The notes under the pieces: generated by a model
The model's input: only the letters and a program-made list of their open reading frames with translations
What the model was told of the DNA's origin: nothing
Databases searched by the model: none
Part shown: positions 10,729 through 21,031 of the stretch, piece after piece
Layout of the letters: each line of letters starts with the position of its first letter
How positions within the stretch are numbered: position 1 is the stretch's first letter
Assembly (NCBI RefSeq): GCF_032854445.1
Contig: NC_088295.1
Span: forward strand, 87,813,836 to 87,877,835
Direction: 5' to 3'
DNA: 64,000 bases
Source: Liolophura sinensis
Lineage: Eukaryota > Mollusca > Polyplacophora > Chitonida > Chitonidae
Program-made: the position numbers and the translations under genes

Positions 10729-12666
10729 CGTAATTCTTCCAAATTTTCGGACAGGATTTGCCGCCTTACCACAGGGGGCGCTCCTACTAGCGTTGGGGGT
10801 GTGAAATGGAGGAATGGGTAATCGTTTTCAGGGCTAACTCAACATGGAAGCCTCGTCTCACATATGGTAACTTGACACTCGAGCTGGACAACTGGGGCGC
10901 CAAGGTTTTAATGACAGTCAAAACCTTCCCGTAGACTTTACAGATAATTTGCAGCCCTTTACAGTGGAGACACCCAATAAGTGGTCAATCTGAAGCAATT
11001 TTCAACGAACCGCTGAGGCCTGTATATATATGAATGCGCCACGAAAATCGAGCAAAAATTTTATGTTGTCGGGATCGCACCGGAATTAAAATATTTTACT
11101 CTTGTTTAAAAATATGTTGATTGACTGAAAATAGGTGTCATTTGTTTTGGCTTTCAAAAAGAGAAACAAAACAATCATAATTTGAAAAATACCTTTTCGG
11201 TCTGCACTCACGATTTAACAAGAAAATGTCGCCTAAAACACAGGTGGGTAAACCTGGGCAGAGCTTTGTAACAGGGTGACAGGGTAGAGAGAAAAAGGGG
11301 AGGGGGCGTCTTTTGGCGATCATGCAAAACTCGTTTTGTTACCTTGAACAAAACATTGTCTAACATGAACACTGAATACTGCTCTGACTTATCGAAATTA
11401 GGCTCGGCATTACAGGTTTGCTGTCATCAGAAAATCCATTTTCACCCAGTTTGTTTGCATCAGAACATACATAGATCTGCGTCTTCACACTTTACAAATG
11501 TAGGCTCTAATAATCTAACAACAGTATTGAGTCTCTTGAAATTTCGGTGAGGAGATGTCAGTTTAGAACTGTCTGAGGGTAATCAAATATAAACAGCCGA
11601 GTTGTATTGATATGCAAATCGCAACTTTGCACAGCTCTGGGTATAGCCTTTGAAGTTCCAACATTGTTTGGGGGACCCGTCAATCACCGCAGAGACTAAT
11701 CGAACCACGTGTTGTTTTGGTAATTGTTTTCAATTCTTACCGCGGTAAATGGATTAAATGTGTCGTGGATATCACTGTGATACATTTGTGTGGCTCTATG
11801 TACACATGATGGCTCTACTGAAATGATTTTGTAACAAAGTCAGAAGCAAAGTCTCCAGAAAATGCGTAGACTCATCACTGTCCACGTGACAGTGAGTCAA
11901 GTGAAAACTCTCGTCTGCTGGTATAGATTTGGCGAGAAATTTCGCAACAGTGACGACTCATTATTACAAGGGGCGGGCCAATAAGAATAAGTTTATCTTA
12001 TTGGTTAATGTTGAATTCTGTGCGCTTTCAGTTACCTGTAAGACATTTACGCATACATGATTATGCTCTCTCAGAAAAAGAAATGGAATGGGAATAACCT
12101 TGCACAAATACAATGATTAAAAATGGTTGTAATATGAAGCTGGCAATGGGTATAGTGTGAAGGTATCCAATTCCACACATGCGAACACAATGTTCAATCG
12201 ATGCATGTGTGGTTTATGATCACCATTTTATGAAAACAAGAAATGAAAATGTCTGGACTATCTTGTTACAAAACAACAGGTGCGTGAATCTTGCAAAACA
12301 GTTTACTGCATTTAAAGATACATACCTGTAAATCTGATCTTTATCACTGAAAACCATTTAATGATTTAATTGTGACATCTATTTCTGGATCTGTAAACAG
12401 ACAACACTTTTCCCGTATAATGCAGTGTAGCTAGTACGCTTAAGACAATCAGTGAAGCATTCATTAGGTTGCCTGTTTGACACTATCATGATTTGAGATA
12501 GTTTTGGAATTTACAGGTTTGCAACAAATGTCGCTTGATTCTTCCTTTATTTTAATTTATAAGTAAAAATAAAAGTGTGACTGGTCTGGAAATCTCTAAA
12601 CTTCTCTCTCGCCGGCTTGACCCTATGTTATGCGGATTAGCTTCCCAATCATAGCCTACATGAACC

Positions 12667-13246
12667 TTAAAGGAGAAGAAAATTTCAATATCAATCAAAT
12701 ACCACTTAAAAGAGCATGCATATCTTCGCAGGTGCATGCGATAAAAAATTCTAATATGTACCTCAAGTTGATAAATTATAAATAAAGTCAGCGCCAAAAT
12801 CCGCTGTGGGCGACTCCATTTTGCCTAAGAACTAGTCCTGAAGTGTACTGTGGGAGAATTGAGGAGAATTGCCGTTGGAAACCGCCAAAGTGCAGTTAGT
12901 ACATTTCCGGTATAACTCTTCTTCCCAGAAGGTAGCGGACAGTACAGTTCGTTTTCCGCTTGACGATCGGGAAACCGGAATGGTGGACGCAGGTTCCGAG
13001 TTTACACGAACAAGCCGGCAGTTTGAACGACTGTCACTGGCTGAGAGGCAACGCACCCCGAGCATAAATTACATGATGTTAAAGATGGAGGAGCGATGGA
13101 CTCAGCGATTTATGCCAGCTTTGTCGTATTCAGGCTTTACGTGTATGGCGAGGAAAAATCGCAGAATTATGCAGCACCACCAGATGGAAAAAAGTGTGCT
13201 CTTTTCAGCCTATAGTGTCACGTTTTAAAGTTTTCTTCTTCATTAA
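12667..13246. mobile_element. ~580-bp non-autonomous DNA transposon at a TTAA target, copy 2 only
   Basis: TTAA flanks the element on both sides (12667-12670 and 13243-13246). The ends are an imperfect inverted repeat: AGGAGAAGAAAATTT on the left against the reverse complement AGTTTTCTTCTTCA on the right. Copy 1 of the segmental duplication keeps the empty site as CATGAATCTTAATCATGCAA near 4020-4040, with one TTAA, so insertion with a TTAA target duplication is directly visible. TTAA targets are typical of the piggyBac superfamily, but the ends do not show the usual CCC start. A 119-codon open frame inside (12869-13228) is unrecognised and shows no transposase motif. Confidence 0.75.
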
Positions 13247-13849
13247 AACTGCAAAGGGGTTTTTTATGTGTTTTGGCGGAGAAAGGCACTAATCAGCCAA
13301 CACTAATTAATATCTCAGAACTGTGTGAAAGGACATACTAGGTATAATCCGTGTACTCACATCTGTTCAGGGCAGTCTCACATGGCGACAGAAATTACAT
13401 GTTCCCTGTAGGCAATCTTGGACCATTCAACATTTCACACTCACTGGGAAGTTGGTAAAAATGGCAGGATTCTAAAGTTGACTTAAAATACAAATGATTG
13501 CAACAGCTTTACAACAATTTACAACATTGTTGCAATGTATTAAAGTCTCACACTATAGTAACGTACATGTAGGGTTAGGGTCTGGGAAACCAGTGTGATT
13601 GTTTCTGACAAATCGAGTTTAGTTTCCGTGTAAGTTAATTTCACACACAGACTATCATTTCCCGCCATTTTTGACTGGCTGCTGCCAAAAACACTGCGGC
13701 TCCAGTGTCTGCAGATTACATGCTTAGCCGCTAAGATAAGGTATTGTTTCGGGCAGAGGTTTAATTTACCCATATAATAATTGGTTAAACAGAAACTACT
13801 GTGGCGGCTTTCAAGTTGTATGTGTCTTGTATGTTTGTGTGACATATAC

Positions 13850-13972
13850 ATGAGTGCAACCAGGTTTTGTGTGGCTTGAGGCTGTGTACGAATTCACCAG
13901 TGTCATTCACATGCTGGAAGGAGTTTTTCACTTGTTACAGATGGAACAGTGTTAACAGAGTATGTGTGGGTG
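13850..13972 (+). pseudogene. Decayed EGF exon near the end of duplication copy 2
   Basis: This is the counterpart of the relic at 4811-4940. It shares GAGTGCAACCAGGTTTTGTG, the TACAGATGGAACAG block and a final GTGTGGGTGA. No EGF reading frame survives. Its divergence from the live exon at 8355 is much greater than the divergence between the two relics, so the loss predates the duplication. Confidence 0.68.
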
Positions 13973-14359
13973 ATTTCTACACGTACACATATATAGAAAT
14001 GGTCTCTATACACTGTTATATGTATGCGTGTAATGCTCCGTGTTTAGGTATATTACTCATTGCATGAAATTAGATGAGGTATGATACATAGCTGAAATTT
14101 CTTATCTGCCGCCCAGGTGACAACAAGCATGTGGTATTTGGTTTGTTTACTGGCGGTGTCCCTAATGGTATTTTTTCTGATCAATTTAGACTATAACTGT
14201 GAACTGAAAACGGATCTAGGACAGCAGGCTTTGAATTTTCGGAGAGCAATCTATTCCATTATAGGCCTCCTATTTATGACCCTTTTATTCTATACCCGTA
14301 TGTAGTGTTAAATACAGTTCTGCGAAAAGGGTAAGGGAACCACTCGAGCATGCAGAATA

Positions 14360-14500
14360 ACTATGGTATTTAGACAGCTTGGTGAAATATGTTGGGAGTA
14401 ACTGACAAAACTATGTTCACCACAATTTGCAAAAGAATTTTTTGGTGGCATATATCCTAGATCATTGTCCAGAATGACATGCTAAAGGCCTACCAAAATC
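14360..14500. other. ~140-bp extra segment in copy 2, possible small MITE
   Basis: Copy 1 reads AATAACTAATACCAAAATC where copy 2 has about 140 extra bases between AATAACTA and TACCAAAATC. The extra segment begins TGGTA and ends TACCA, a 5-base inverted repeat. That is weak evidence for a MITE, and the direction (insertion or loss) is not settled. Confidence 0.35.
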
Positions 14501-14995
14501 TAAGTAGAGGAGCAGAGCTTAATTTGTATAAATGCAACATGGCGGCCCTAAAATCACCAATATTTCGAATAAAACTAAGGTAATATGTATCTACGAAAAC
14601 ATAAGAGGTCAAATGACTCTTTCAGTTTATAAATATTTCCGAGATTAAAGCTAACTATCTGGGTTTTAAATGTATATATACCAGTGGGTCGAAAGATGCG
14701 GATAGTTTGTGTCTTCAGCTGTTTTTTGCGCAATAAGTCTATTCTCGTCATCTTCCATACCCGTCTTTAATCTTTTCTGCCTAGCCGACTTATACACGGG
14801 TCTTCTGACCTTATCATAACGATTTTGGCATGGATTATCTGTTGGATTCAGATTTAAATGTGTTCATACCGTGTGATTTCTGAAGATGATCCTGTGTATG
14901 GACATATGATGAAAAATAATGATTTAATATACGTACACTATGTATGATTCACTCATCGTGTAGTTTAGACCTTAGTTTTGCTCATTTCCATATAG

Positions 14996-15111
14996 AAACG
15001 AATGTCATGGCACTTCACCCTGTTCAGATAATGCTCACTGTGTCAATACAATCGGAAGTTATGGATGTACCTGTAAATCTGGTTTTAAAGGGAATGGGAT
15101 AGTGTGTGCAG
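14996..15111 (+). CDS. EGF-like exon, odd 5' end, possibly a dying exon
   Basis: The frame reads NECHGTSPCSDNAHC, then NTIGSYGCTC, and ends CKSGFKGNG.VCAG before a GTAAGT donor. It has all six EGF cysteines, the hydroxylation-type pattern C-x-N-x4-Y-x-C-x-C, and a phase 1 end like its neighbours. The only good AG nearby (14994-14995) would give a phase 2 start, however, and the usual leading Asp-x is missing. Spliced from a phase 1 donor, this exon would shift frame and hit a stop. It may therefore use an acceptor I do not see, be skipped, or be decaying. Confidence 0.5.
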
Positions 15112-15282
15112 GTAAGTGTCGTATTTGTGGATATAGTACCTGGCACCTTTGGCAATAAAACTGTGGGTTATTATTCACATTTGCATGTTAAAAAGGGACG
15201 AAGAAGGCATTGCTGGGACTATCTACTTTTACACAAACTGATGGTCGGTAAACACAGTATCATGTATATTCGCGTCGGAATC

Positions 15283-15398
15283 TGCGGATGGCAGTGGATT
15301 TCCGCCGGGCTTTGTCCAGTTCCCTCCCACCATAGAGCTGGTCGTCCTCGTATATTAGTAATTCAGAAGTGCCACGTAAAACACCCATAAAATAAATA
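15283..15398 (+). mobile_element. SINE family B, 3' half, intronic
   Basis: It contains CTGCGGATGGCAGTGGATTT, a CCGCCGGGCTTTG segment, TCCCTCCCACCATA, a CGTCCTCGTAT segment and AAAACACCCATAAAATAAAT at the 3' end. This follows the order of family B copies at 34433-34652 and 52024-52257, but the tRNA-like head is missing. Confidence 0.7.
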
Positions 15399-15399
15399 A

Positions 15400-15527
15400 A
15401 TGGTTGGATGCTTACGTTGCACTTAGCAATTTTTCACTCATATGATGACGACGAGTGATTAGGTGTGTGTACATATACTGTGTCTTCTTGTGTCAGGGTC
15501 CAAGCCGCCAAAGTGCTGCCGCCAATG
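15400..15527 (-). mobile_element. SINE family A fragment, reverse orientation
   Basis: Read on the minus strand this matches the 3' half of family A: the GGCGGCAGCACTTTGGCGGC region, a GACACAAGAAGACACAGTAT segment, and CATATGAGTGAAAAATTGC with an ACGTAAGCATCC end. It lies next to a family B fragment, so two SINEs abut in this intron. Confidence 0.65.
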
Positions 15528-16063
15528 AACACCCCAACTATTATACCGTTGAAGGTGTGGAGATTTAAATAGCTAAGAATTGTGGGATTTCAGTTTAGTC
15601 TATTAGTTTATTTTTTTTTTTGCAAAAGCAGAAAACGACACACAGTAGTTATTTCTACCCAGGACACAAGGTAAATGATGTGAAGGAATCGACACTGAAT
15701 GATCAGATGAACATGTATGTGTAATTAATTTATTCAGAATCTTAGATTTCATCGCTGCTCCATCATTAAATGTTGTCTGTGGCAATGCTGTATACGTCAG
15801 GATGGTTATCGAGGACACCTAGGTAAACCATAAATCTGGATCTGCTTCATCAGCACAGTTGTTCATCTAATACTTGATATTTTCGTCAGTGACATACAGT
15901 GATATAAGGCCAATTGGAAGGATCGAACCTGAGTGTCGTCGAGTGCCCCCTTAACAGATCGGGCTGCAGGTCGCCTCTATTGGTAATACAATTGCCTCCA
16001 TCACGATATTTTAACGCCTTAGGATTGGAACATGGAACTAATACATATCAAATTTTTCTTTAG

Positions 16064-16183
16064 ATGTAGACGAATGTAATAGCGATAACTCCTGTTCTGC
16101 TAATGCTGACTGTGACAATACTGTTGGAAGCTACAACTGTACATGTAAGGTTGGTTACCATGGGAACGGAAGACAATGTGAAG
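16064..16183 (+). CDS. Calcium-binding EGF-like exon
   Basis: This is a 120-base, phase 1-1 exon between a TCTTTAG acceptor and a GTAAAT donor. It encodes [17 protein letters not shown], then [11 protein letters not shown], and closes with QCEG. The six cysteines have canonical spacing with C4-x-C5. The DVDEC start and the C-x-N-x4-Y-x-C-x-C motif mark a calcium-binding EGF that could be Asn/Asp-hydroxylated. NCT is a possible N-glycosylation sequon, although it overlaps a cysteine. It is the first module downstream of the duplicated block with a fully intact structure. Confidence 0.92.
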
Positions 16184-16384
16184 GTAAATATAAACTTAAC
16201 ATGGTATTATCATACATATAGCATGCCCACATACCTACATTTGTCGACATAGTCATCTTTCTCATCGCCATGATAGAATCGTCTGCACAAACATGGGATT
16301 AACTTCTATCCAAACGAAGTAACCATATCCTGCTTTGAAATAGTGTTATTATCTGTAAGATTTAATGATCCTTCTGGGAACCGA

Positions 16385-16590
16385 GGTGACCGAGGTGGTT
16401 AGCGTGTGGTTAGCGTGCCAGCTCGGCGGTATGACCGAGGAATCTCTCACCAAAGCGGTGAGTTCAAGGACAACCCATGCTAACTTTCTCTCCGGCTGTA
16501 CGTGGGAAAGTCTGCCAGTAACCTGCGGATAGTAGTAGGATTCCGGCGGGTTCTTGAGTAGGGTGTAAAACATGGCGTCAATCAAACAAA
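16385..16590 (+). mobile_element. SINE family B, nearly full, internally shortened
   Basis: The tRNA-like head (GTTAGCGTGCCAGCTCGGCG) is followed by ACCGAGGAATCTCTCACCAA, box B-like GGTGAGTTCAAGG, TTTCTCTCCGGCTGTACGTG, AACCTGCGGAT and a CAATCAAACAAATAA tail. The CACCATAATGCTGG part seen in other copies is absent. Confidence 0.68.
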
Positions 16591-16973
16591 TAATGATCTT
16601 TCTCATGGTCGTGCCATCCCTATCTACGTGGATACCATGGAGTAAATAGCAATATAGAACACAGATTTTAAGATCTTTTCCATGACTTGCAATAGGCTGA
16701 GCAAAGCATTAAGACATTAGTATTCGATGCGCAAATTTGTATCCTAAGTGGTGTTGCGTAATATAGTCTTATATCTGAGTACGATAATCTATTCTAACAT
16801 CGCACAGAAAACGCGATATTGTATAAATTCTATGAAATGAAGGTATTGCTAACTAATATAGTCTCATATCATAACTTTTGTGTGAATTGTTAATCGTTAA
16901 CTGGCAACAAGTTTGTTTTCCAATGTCCCACTACCATCCATGAAGTAACGTTTCTTTTCATGTACGTTTGTAG

Positions 16974-17093
16974 ATGCGAACGAGTGTACGGAGCCTGACG
17001 CCTGCTCTCCAAATGCTGTTTGTATGAACGTACCTGGTAGTTACAGCTGTAAATGTAACGTCGGATTTACTGGAGATGGGAGCAACTGTACAG
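16974..17093 (+). CDS. Calcium-binding EGF-like exon
   Basis: A 120-base, phase 1-1 exon follows TTTGTAG and precedes GTAACA. It encodes DANECTEPDACSPNAVC, then MNVPGSYSCKC, and ends SNCTG. Cysteine spacing is the same as in the neighbouring modules and the C-x-N-x4-Y-x-C-x-C signature is present. DANEC is a slightly weaker calcium site than DVDEC but still fits the family. It sits about 0.8 kb after the previous EGF exon. Confidence 0.92.
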
Positions 17094-17162
17094 GTAACAA
17101 GATGATCAGAGAAATTAGAGACCTTTAGCTAGAAGCTAAGAGTTCATTTTGTAACTTGTAAC

Positions 17163-17470
17163 TTCCCTCAATATACGTGCGCGGAAAGGTCCTCCTTCAA
17201 TATACGTACGTGGAAAGGCCTTCCCTCAATATACGTTCGCGGAAAGGCCTCCCCTCAATATACGTACGTGAAAAGGCCTTCCCTCAATATACGTGCGCGG
17301 AAAGGTCTTCCTTCAATAAACGTAAGTGGAAAGGCCTGTTGGCAACCTGTGGATGGTTGGTTTCTCCCGGGTTCTCTCCGGTTTCCTCCACAAATAATGC
17401 TGGTCGCCGTTGTATAAGTGACATATTCTTGAGTGTGGCGTATAACGCCAATTAAATCAATTAAATAAAT
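17163..17470 (+). mobile_element. SINE family B 3' half with an internal 31-bp tandem expansion
   Basis: From 17335 the sequence follows family B (CTGTTGGCAACCTGTGGATG, CCGGTTTCCTCCACAA, GGTCGCCGTTGTATAAGTGA, a CAATTAAATCAATTAAATAA tail). Just before it, 17163-17335 holds six units of about 31 bases resembling CCCTCAATATACGTACGTGG AAAGGCCTT. The unit is similar to the SINE's own CCGTACGTGGGAAGGTCTG segment, so it appears to be amplified from inside the SINE. Confidence 0.65.
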
Positions 17471-17825
17471 ATTCACTAATATAGTATTCACTTTAAGCTG
17501 ATTTCCTCAATCCACGAAACTATCACATGTTGTCGTAAAACGGAATATATCACTTTCATAATTCAGTATTTTTGCAGTGATGAGGGAACCATTCATAGCA
17601 TCACGTTAACACTTTCTAAAGTTGACAGACTAAGTTGTAAAGTGTTGGAAGTTTATCTTTACAAAATGATTATGACATATTGTAATTTAACGTGTTTTAA
17701 TACCAAAATAACAACTTTGAATGTTGCGTTCAGCAGCAAAGATTAAATAATCTTATAATCCACCAATATTTCACTCCCTGCCCGTGTACAATATTTTAAG
17801 ATAATGACTCATATTTCACTTCATT

Positions 17826-17882
17826 TATTTGAGTGATGTTTTACGCCGTGCTCAGGAATATTCCACTAGTACGACGGCGGCT
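17826..17882 (-). mobile_element. SINE family B, 3' end fragment, reverse orientation
   Basis: TTTATTTGAGTGATGTTTTA CGCCGTGCTCAGGAATATTC and CGACGGCGGC is the reverse complement of the family B tail. A second tail-like scrap (GGCGTTAAACACCAATCGAA) lies at 17952-17980 in the opposite orientation. Confidence 0.6.
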
Positions 17883-18492
17883 CATATTTTACGCATTTAA
17901 CGTGTTTATAACACTTAGAAAATGTCGGCATTTCAACACTTGCATTTTAAATACTGTTGGATAGGGCGTTAAACACCAATCGAATAATCAAATAAGTAAC
18001 TAGAAGTCAGCCGCACGATTTGTGGTGAGCTATGTCAAAGTGAATCGGTCAGCTCGCTTGTGAGCCAAGCTTAGTGATTATCACATGCCTCCTTTAATTC
18101 TAGTGAGTTTGGCAAGACATATTTCCATCACTGCTCGATTCATTTCATTCTGTACTACTATAGGTCATCGGTGTAGCGTTTGGTGCTTGTAATGAGTGCA
18201 TGAGCGATAACGCCACATTGACATTATTTCAGCCCTATGTCATGGAGATGTGCATGAAGGTTATTTAAATTCACGAGCTGTAATCCTCATCTGCTGGGTT
18301 TGGAGGGTGTGGCCAGCAACCACGAACGTCAAATTTCAGATATTTGTGCAATGAACTTTTTATACGGTTTTGACGAATGCAATGCAAGTATAAATTAATA
18401 AAATCAGGTATAATAATATAGTTATTCCTTGCTCTAGCAGACAATCTGATCATAGATATTTTGATAAGTGCATATCTAGTAAATCTTTGCAG

Positions 18493-18612
18493 ACGTGGAT
18501 GAATGTGTTGAGATGGACCTCTGCGGTCTTAATGCTAACTGTGACAATGTCCCTGGTTCCTACAACTGCACCTGTCAGACTGGTTTCCTTGGGAACGGCA
18601 CAAACTGCACAG
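18493..18612 (+). CDS. Calcium-binding EGF-like exon, last module before the stalk
   Basis: A 120-base, phase 1-1 exon lies between TTTGCAG and GTATGA. It encodes DVDECVEMDLCGLNANC, then DNVPGSYNCTC, and ends TNCTG. All six cysteines, the calcium-binding start and the hydroxylation motif are intact. It closely resembles the exon at 16064-16183, suggesting the array grew by exon duplication. The reading frame continues past the donor for about 30 codons, but the next supported exon is the stalk exon. Confidence 0.93.
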
Positions 18613-19140
18613 GTATGACGAACATCGGCATTGACCGTATATACTACGTATATCAACCATATATCATTTATGTATTTTACATGATTGACCATTTCGTGTG
18701 TTTTATTGTTTGAAGTTTACGGAATCCCAACATATTTATAATTCGGTGCTGCTTCACAAGAGCGCCATGCCGGGGCCACCAGGTATGAAGCCCCAACCTG
18801 TCATTGTATTATATAGACACAAGACTGAAACTTGAGTACTTGTATAAACTGTACAAACAATAGCTTTAAACTCCTCCCACCCTTCAATGTGCACCATAAC
18901 AATTCTGTGTTTGTTTTACGAGAATTCCCAACAGCCTAATGGTCATGGACGAGGGGAACTTCTGAACAAAAAGTTCACTGATTAATACAAATATACACGA
19001 CTTTACAGGATAAACGATAGGAACGAAAACAAAATCCATGTGTTCATTTTGAGGCTCTTCAACTGATGGCTTTAAACACTTTTTATAGACCTAAATAAAG
19101 ACATGCTAACGTGTGTTTGTGTATGTTTCTATTCCCCTAG

Positions 19141-19182
19141 CCTTACCATCGATAACATCACCATTGATCGATTCTCCAGTTC
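19141..19182 (+). CDS. Short Pro/Ser/Thr juxtamembrane stalk exon
   Basis: A 42-base exon follows a good pyrimidine-rich acceptor (TTCTATTCCCCTAG) and ends at GTAAGT. In phase 1 it reads roughly ALPSITSPLIDSPV, a Pro/Ser/Thr-rich linker without cysteines. This is what would be expected between the last EGF module and the membrane. Phase 1-1 fits both neighbours. The exon is short, so chance cannot be excluded, but both splice sites are strong. Confidence 0.62.
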
Positions 19183-19589
19183 GTAAGTATGCAGTATCCT
19201 ACAAAAGTTGTTTGTATGTGATGCAAAAGTATGTTGCCGAATATAAGGAAAGTAACGTCTTTGTAATGGAGAGACTTATGTATGATAGTGTTGTGTTGTT
19301 GTTGTATCCACTGAGATAAATGTTCCTACAGAAATACCAGATTTTCCTTTTATACTTCGGTGTTTACCCGCCCCCATACCCCGTCCGCCTAATGTGCAAA
19401 GGAGCTGTTTCACCTGTGTTCTTACATTCTGCCTGATCATAATACGCAGGTTTCAAAATTCGACGATACAGGAAGAGAGTGACGTCCCTTTAAAATTGAC
19501 GCCGTAGCTTTTATGCAAGGTTTAGCCTGACATCAGTTTATTGTCGTATTGATGTAACTCGAAAGCGATAATAAAACAGTTATTTGTGG

Positions 19590-19940
19590 AAGCTCATTTC
19601 GGTCATCGGCTCGTTTTCGTGCCTCAAAGTCGGGAGACGCCGGATCATACCAAAGACTTTTAAAAATGGTACCAGTTGCTACTTCGCTTGGCGCTCAGAC
19701 CTGAGAGGTTAGACCAAGGAAACAGGATTGGTTGACCCAGTGCCAGTTCAGTGTGACTGGGTGAGGTGTCACGTGTTGTGTCTTCGGTATGATACTTCAG
19801 TGGCGGCTGCACTTTGGCAGCATGGATTTGCAGTGCCACAAAAGACACGGCATATGCACACACACTTAATGACTCCTTGTCCACATATGACTAAGAATCG
19901 TTAAGTACAACATAAAACTCCAAGCATACATAAATATACA
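19590..19940 (+). mobile_element. SINE family A, near full length, intronic
   Basis: The body runs AAAATGGTACCAGTTGCTAC, CAGACCTGAGAGGTTAGACC, GGAAACAGGATTGGTTGACC and CAGTGGCGGCTGCACTTTGG, and ends CATATGACTAAGAATCGTTA AGTACAACATAAAAC with a CATACAT-rich tail. The minus-strand copy at 61510-61810 matches it over the whole body. A tRNA-like head may begin near 19605 but is degraded. Confidence 0.72.
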
Positions 19941-20439
19941 TACATACATATACATACATACATATACATGCATGTGCATTTCGCCCACCGCTCCTGCCTG
20001 ACGAGTGGACAACGCAATATTTTCGTTGCTCTGTCGCCCCGTCGTCCTTCATTTGCATAATAGGAACGCGCCTTTTTATAAATAAAATATCAAACTGAGA
20101 GAACTATGCCAATCTAACTTTCTAACATGACGTGACTCCCCATTTTGATACTTCCACTGACAAATTGCCAACGACAAACTTCAACTTTTTAATGAAATAT
20201 TGCATAGCCGCTTTATCTCTCAAGGAAATTTAAGAAGACAGAATCGCAGTATCTGAGTTTAAAATTGAGGGCTTTCACTTTTTGTGAGTGAAATCAAATT
20301 TACGCAAGACCGGGTGTTCTTTGGACTGCTTTGTACAGAGTTTACAAATCTACCCTGCGCATGGCACATCTATAATTGGAAGGCAATATATTCAGATTTA
20401 AATGTCGCAACACACGACACGACACGACATTATAATATT
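19941..20439. other. Intronic DNA with a short TACATACATA run, no gene seen
   Basis: The SINE tail passes into a TACA-rich simple repeat (to about 19975). A small CACGACACGACACGACATT run occurs near 20410-20430. Nothing else was recognised. Confidence 0.45.
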
Positions 20440-21031
20440 ATAAACTCCATTAGCGCATTGTGACATCTCTATATTTTAATTCAAAATGTCGCTTTGGTGC
20501 CTTGGAAAAAATGCACCAGGCCGACATTTTAACTTTAGTAGATGCACTTGCGCATTGTGAATAGTGAACCATCACAACATCTTAACTTAAAATGTCACCT
20601 TGATGTGCACTAAACAACACGCCAGCGCAATATTTTAACCTAAAGTGTCACTTTTCTGTCAGCTAACTGCGCATGGCAGAAAAGTAGCGGGTTACGTTTT
20701 CTGGGAATAGATGTTTTGTTGTTGGCACTGATGGTTACACTTTCTTAGGAAAGGATCCGTGAACGGCTTTCGAAACCGCACGTTTGCGACCCTGGAGGTA
20801 GTCTCAGATCTGGTTTTGACGGGTTATACCGTCACAATGTTGCAGTCAAAGGTACCTCAATCGGAGCGCTATCATGCAAGATAAATTCAGAATGACACCG
20901 TGGTAGTTTATGATACGTTTGTATTGTTAACCTTGGGTCCCGAAGATGGCAGTAAGTCTATCCATATACTCAGTGGTCATGCGCATACACCGTTCACCGG
21001 ATGGCGACATTTTAAGTTAAATGTTGTGATG
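20440..21031. repeat. Degenerate repeat cluster with a ~29-bp inverted repeat, MITE candidate
   Basis: The segment at 20570-20599 (CATCACAACATCTTAACTTA AAATGTCACC) is nearly the reverse complement of 21003-21031 (GGCGACATTTTAAGTTAAAT GTTGTGATG), with about 400 bases between. Related GCGCATTGTGA and AAAATGTCGC blocks recur nearby at 20450-20500 and 20530. This could be a decayed DNA transposon or nested copies of one. No target duplication was identified. Confidence 0.45.

Larger units (their letters stand above)
8238..14685. repeat. Segmental tandem duplication, copy 2
   Basis: This is the second copy of the block at 1-6005, in the same orientation with a pitch of about 8.24 kb at its left end. 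Differences from copy 1 include an extra ~580 bp element at a TTAA site (12667-13246), a ~140 bp extra stretch near 14360-14500, more units in the EGF-derived minisatellite, and one fewer 21-base unit near 8560. The live exon differs at one base of 132. Confidence 0.92.

Noticed and set aside
2736-11550. Matching ~66-codon frames at 2736-2936 and 11344-11550 as a conserved small gene
   Set aside because: They are alike only because they lie in the two copies of the segmental duplication. There is no splice context and the difference pattern does not suggest protein-level constraint.
12869-13228. 119-codon open frame within the TTAA element as a transposase
   Set aside because: No catalytic motif or zinc finger is recognisable and it is too short for a transposase. 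It is left as part of a non-autonomous element.
14117-14305. Hydrophobic 62-codon frame (a possible small membrane protein)
   Set aside because: The counterpart in duplication copy 1 (about 5095-5280) is not kept open, so the frame is probably accidental.
18170-18215. AATGAGTGCATGAGCGATAA as another EGF exon start
   Set aside because: No acceptor at the right phase, no further cysteine codons in register and no donor. Likewise the GACGAATGC at 18373 is isolated.
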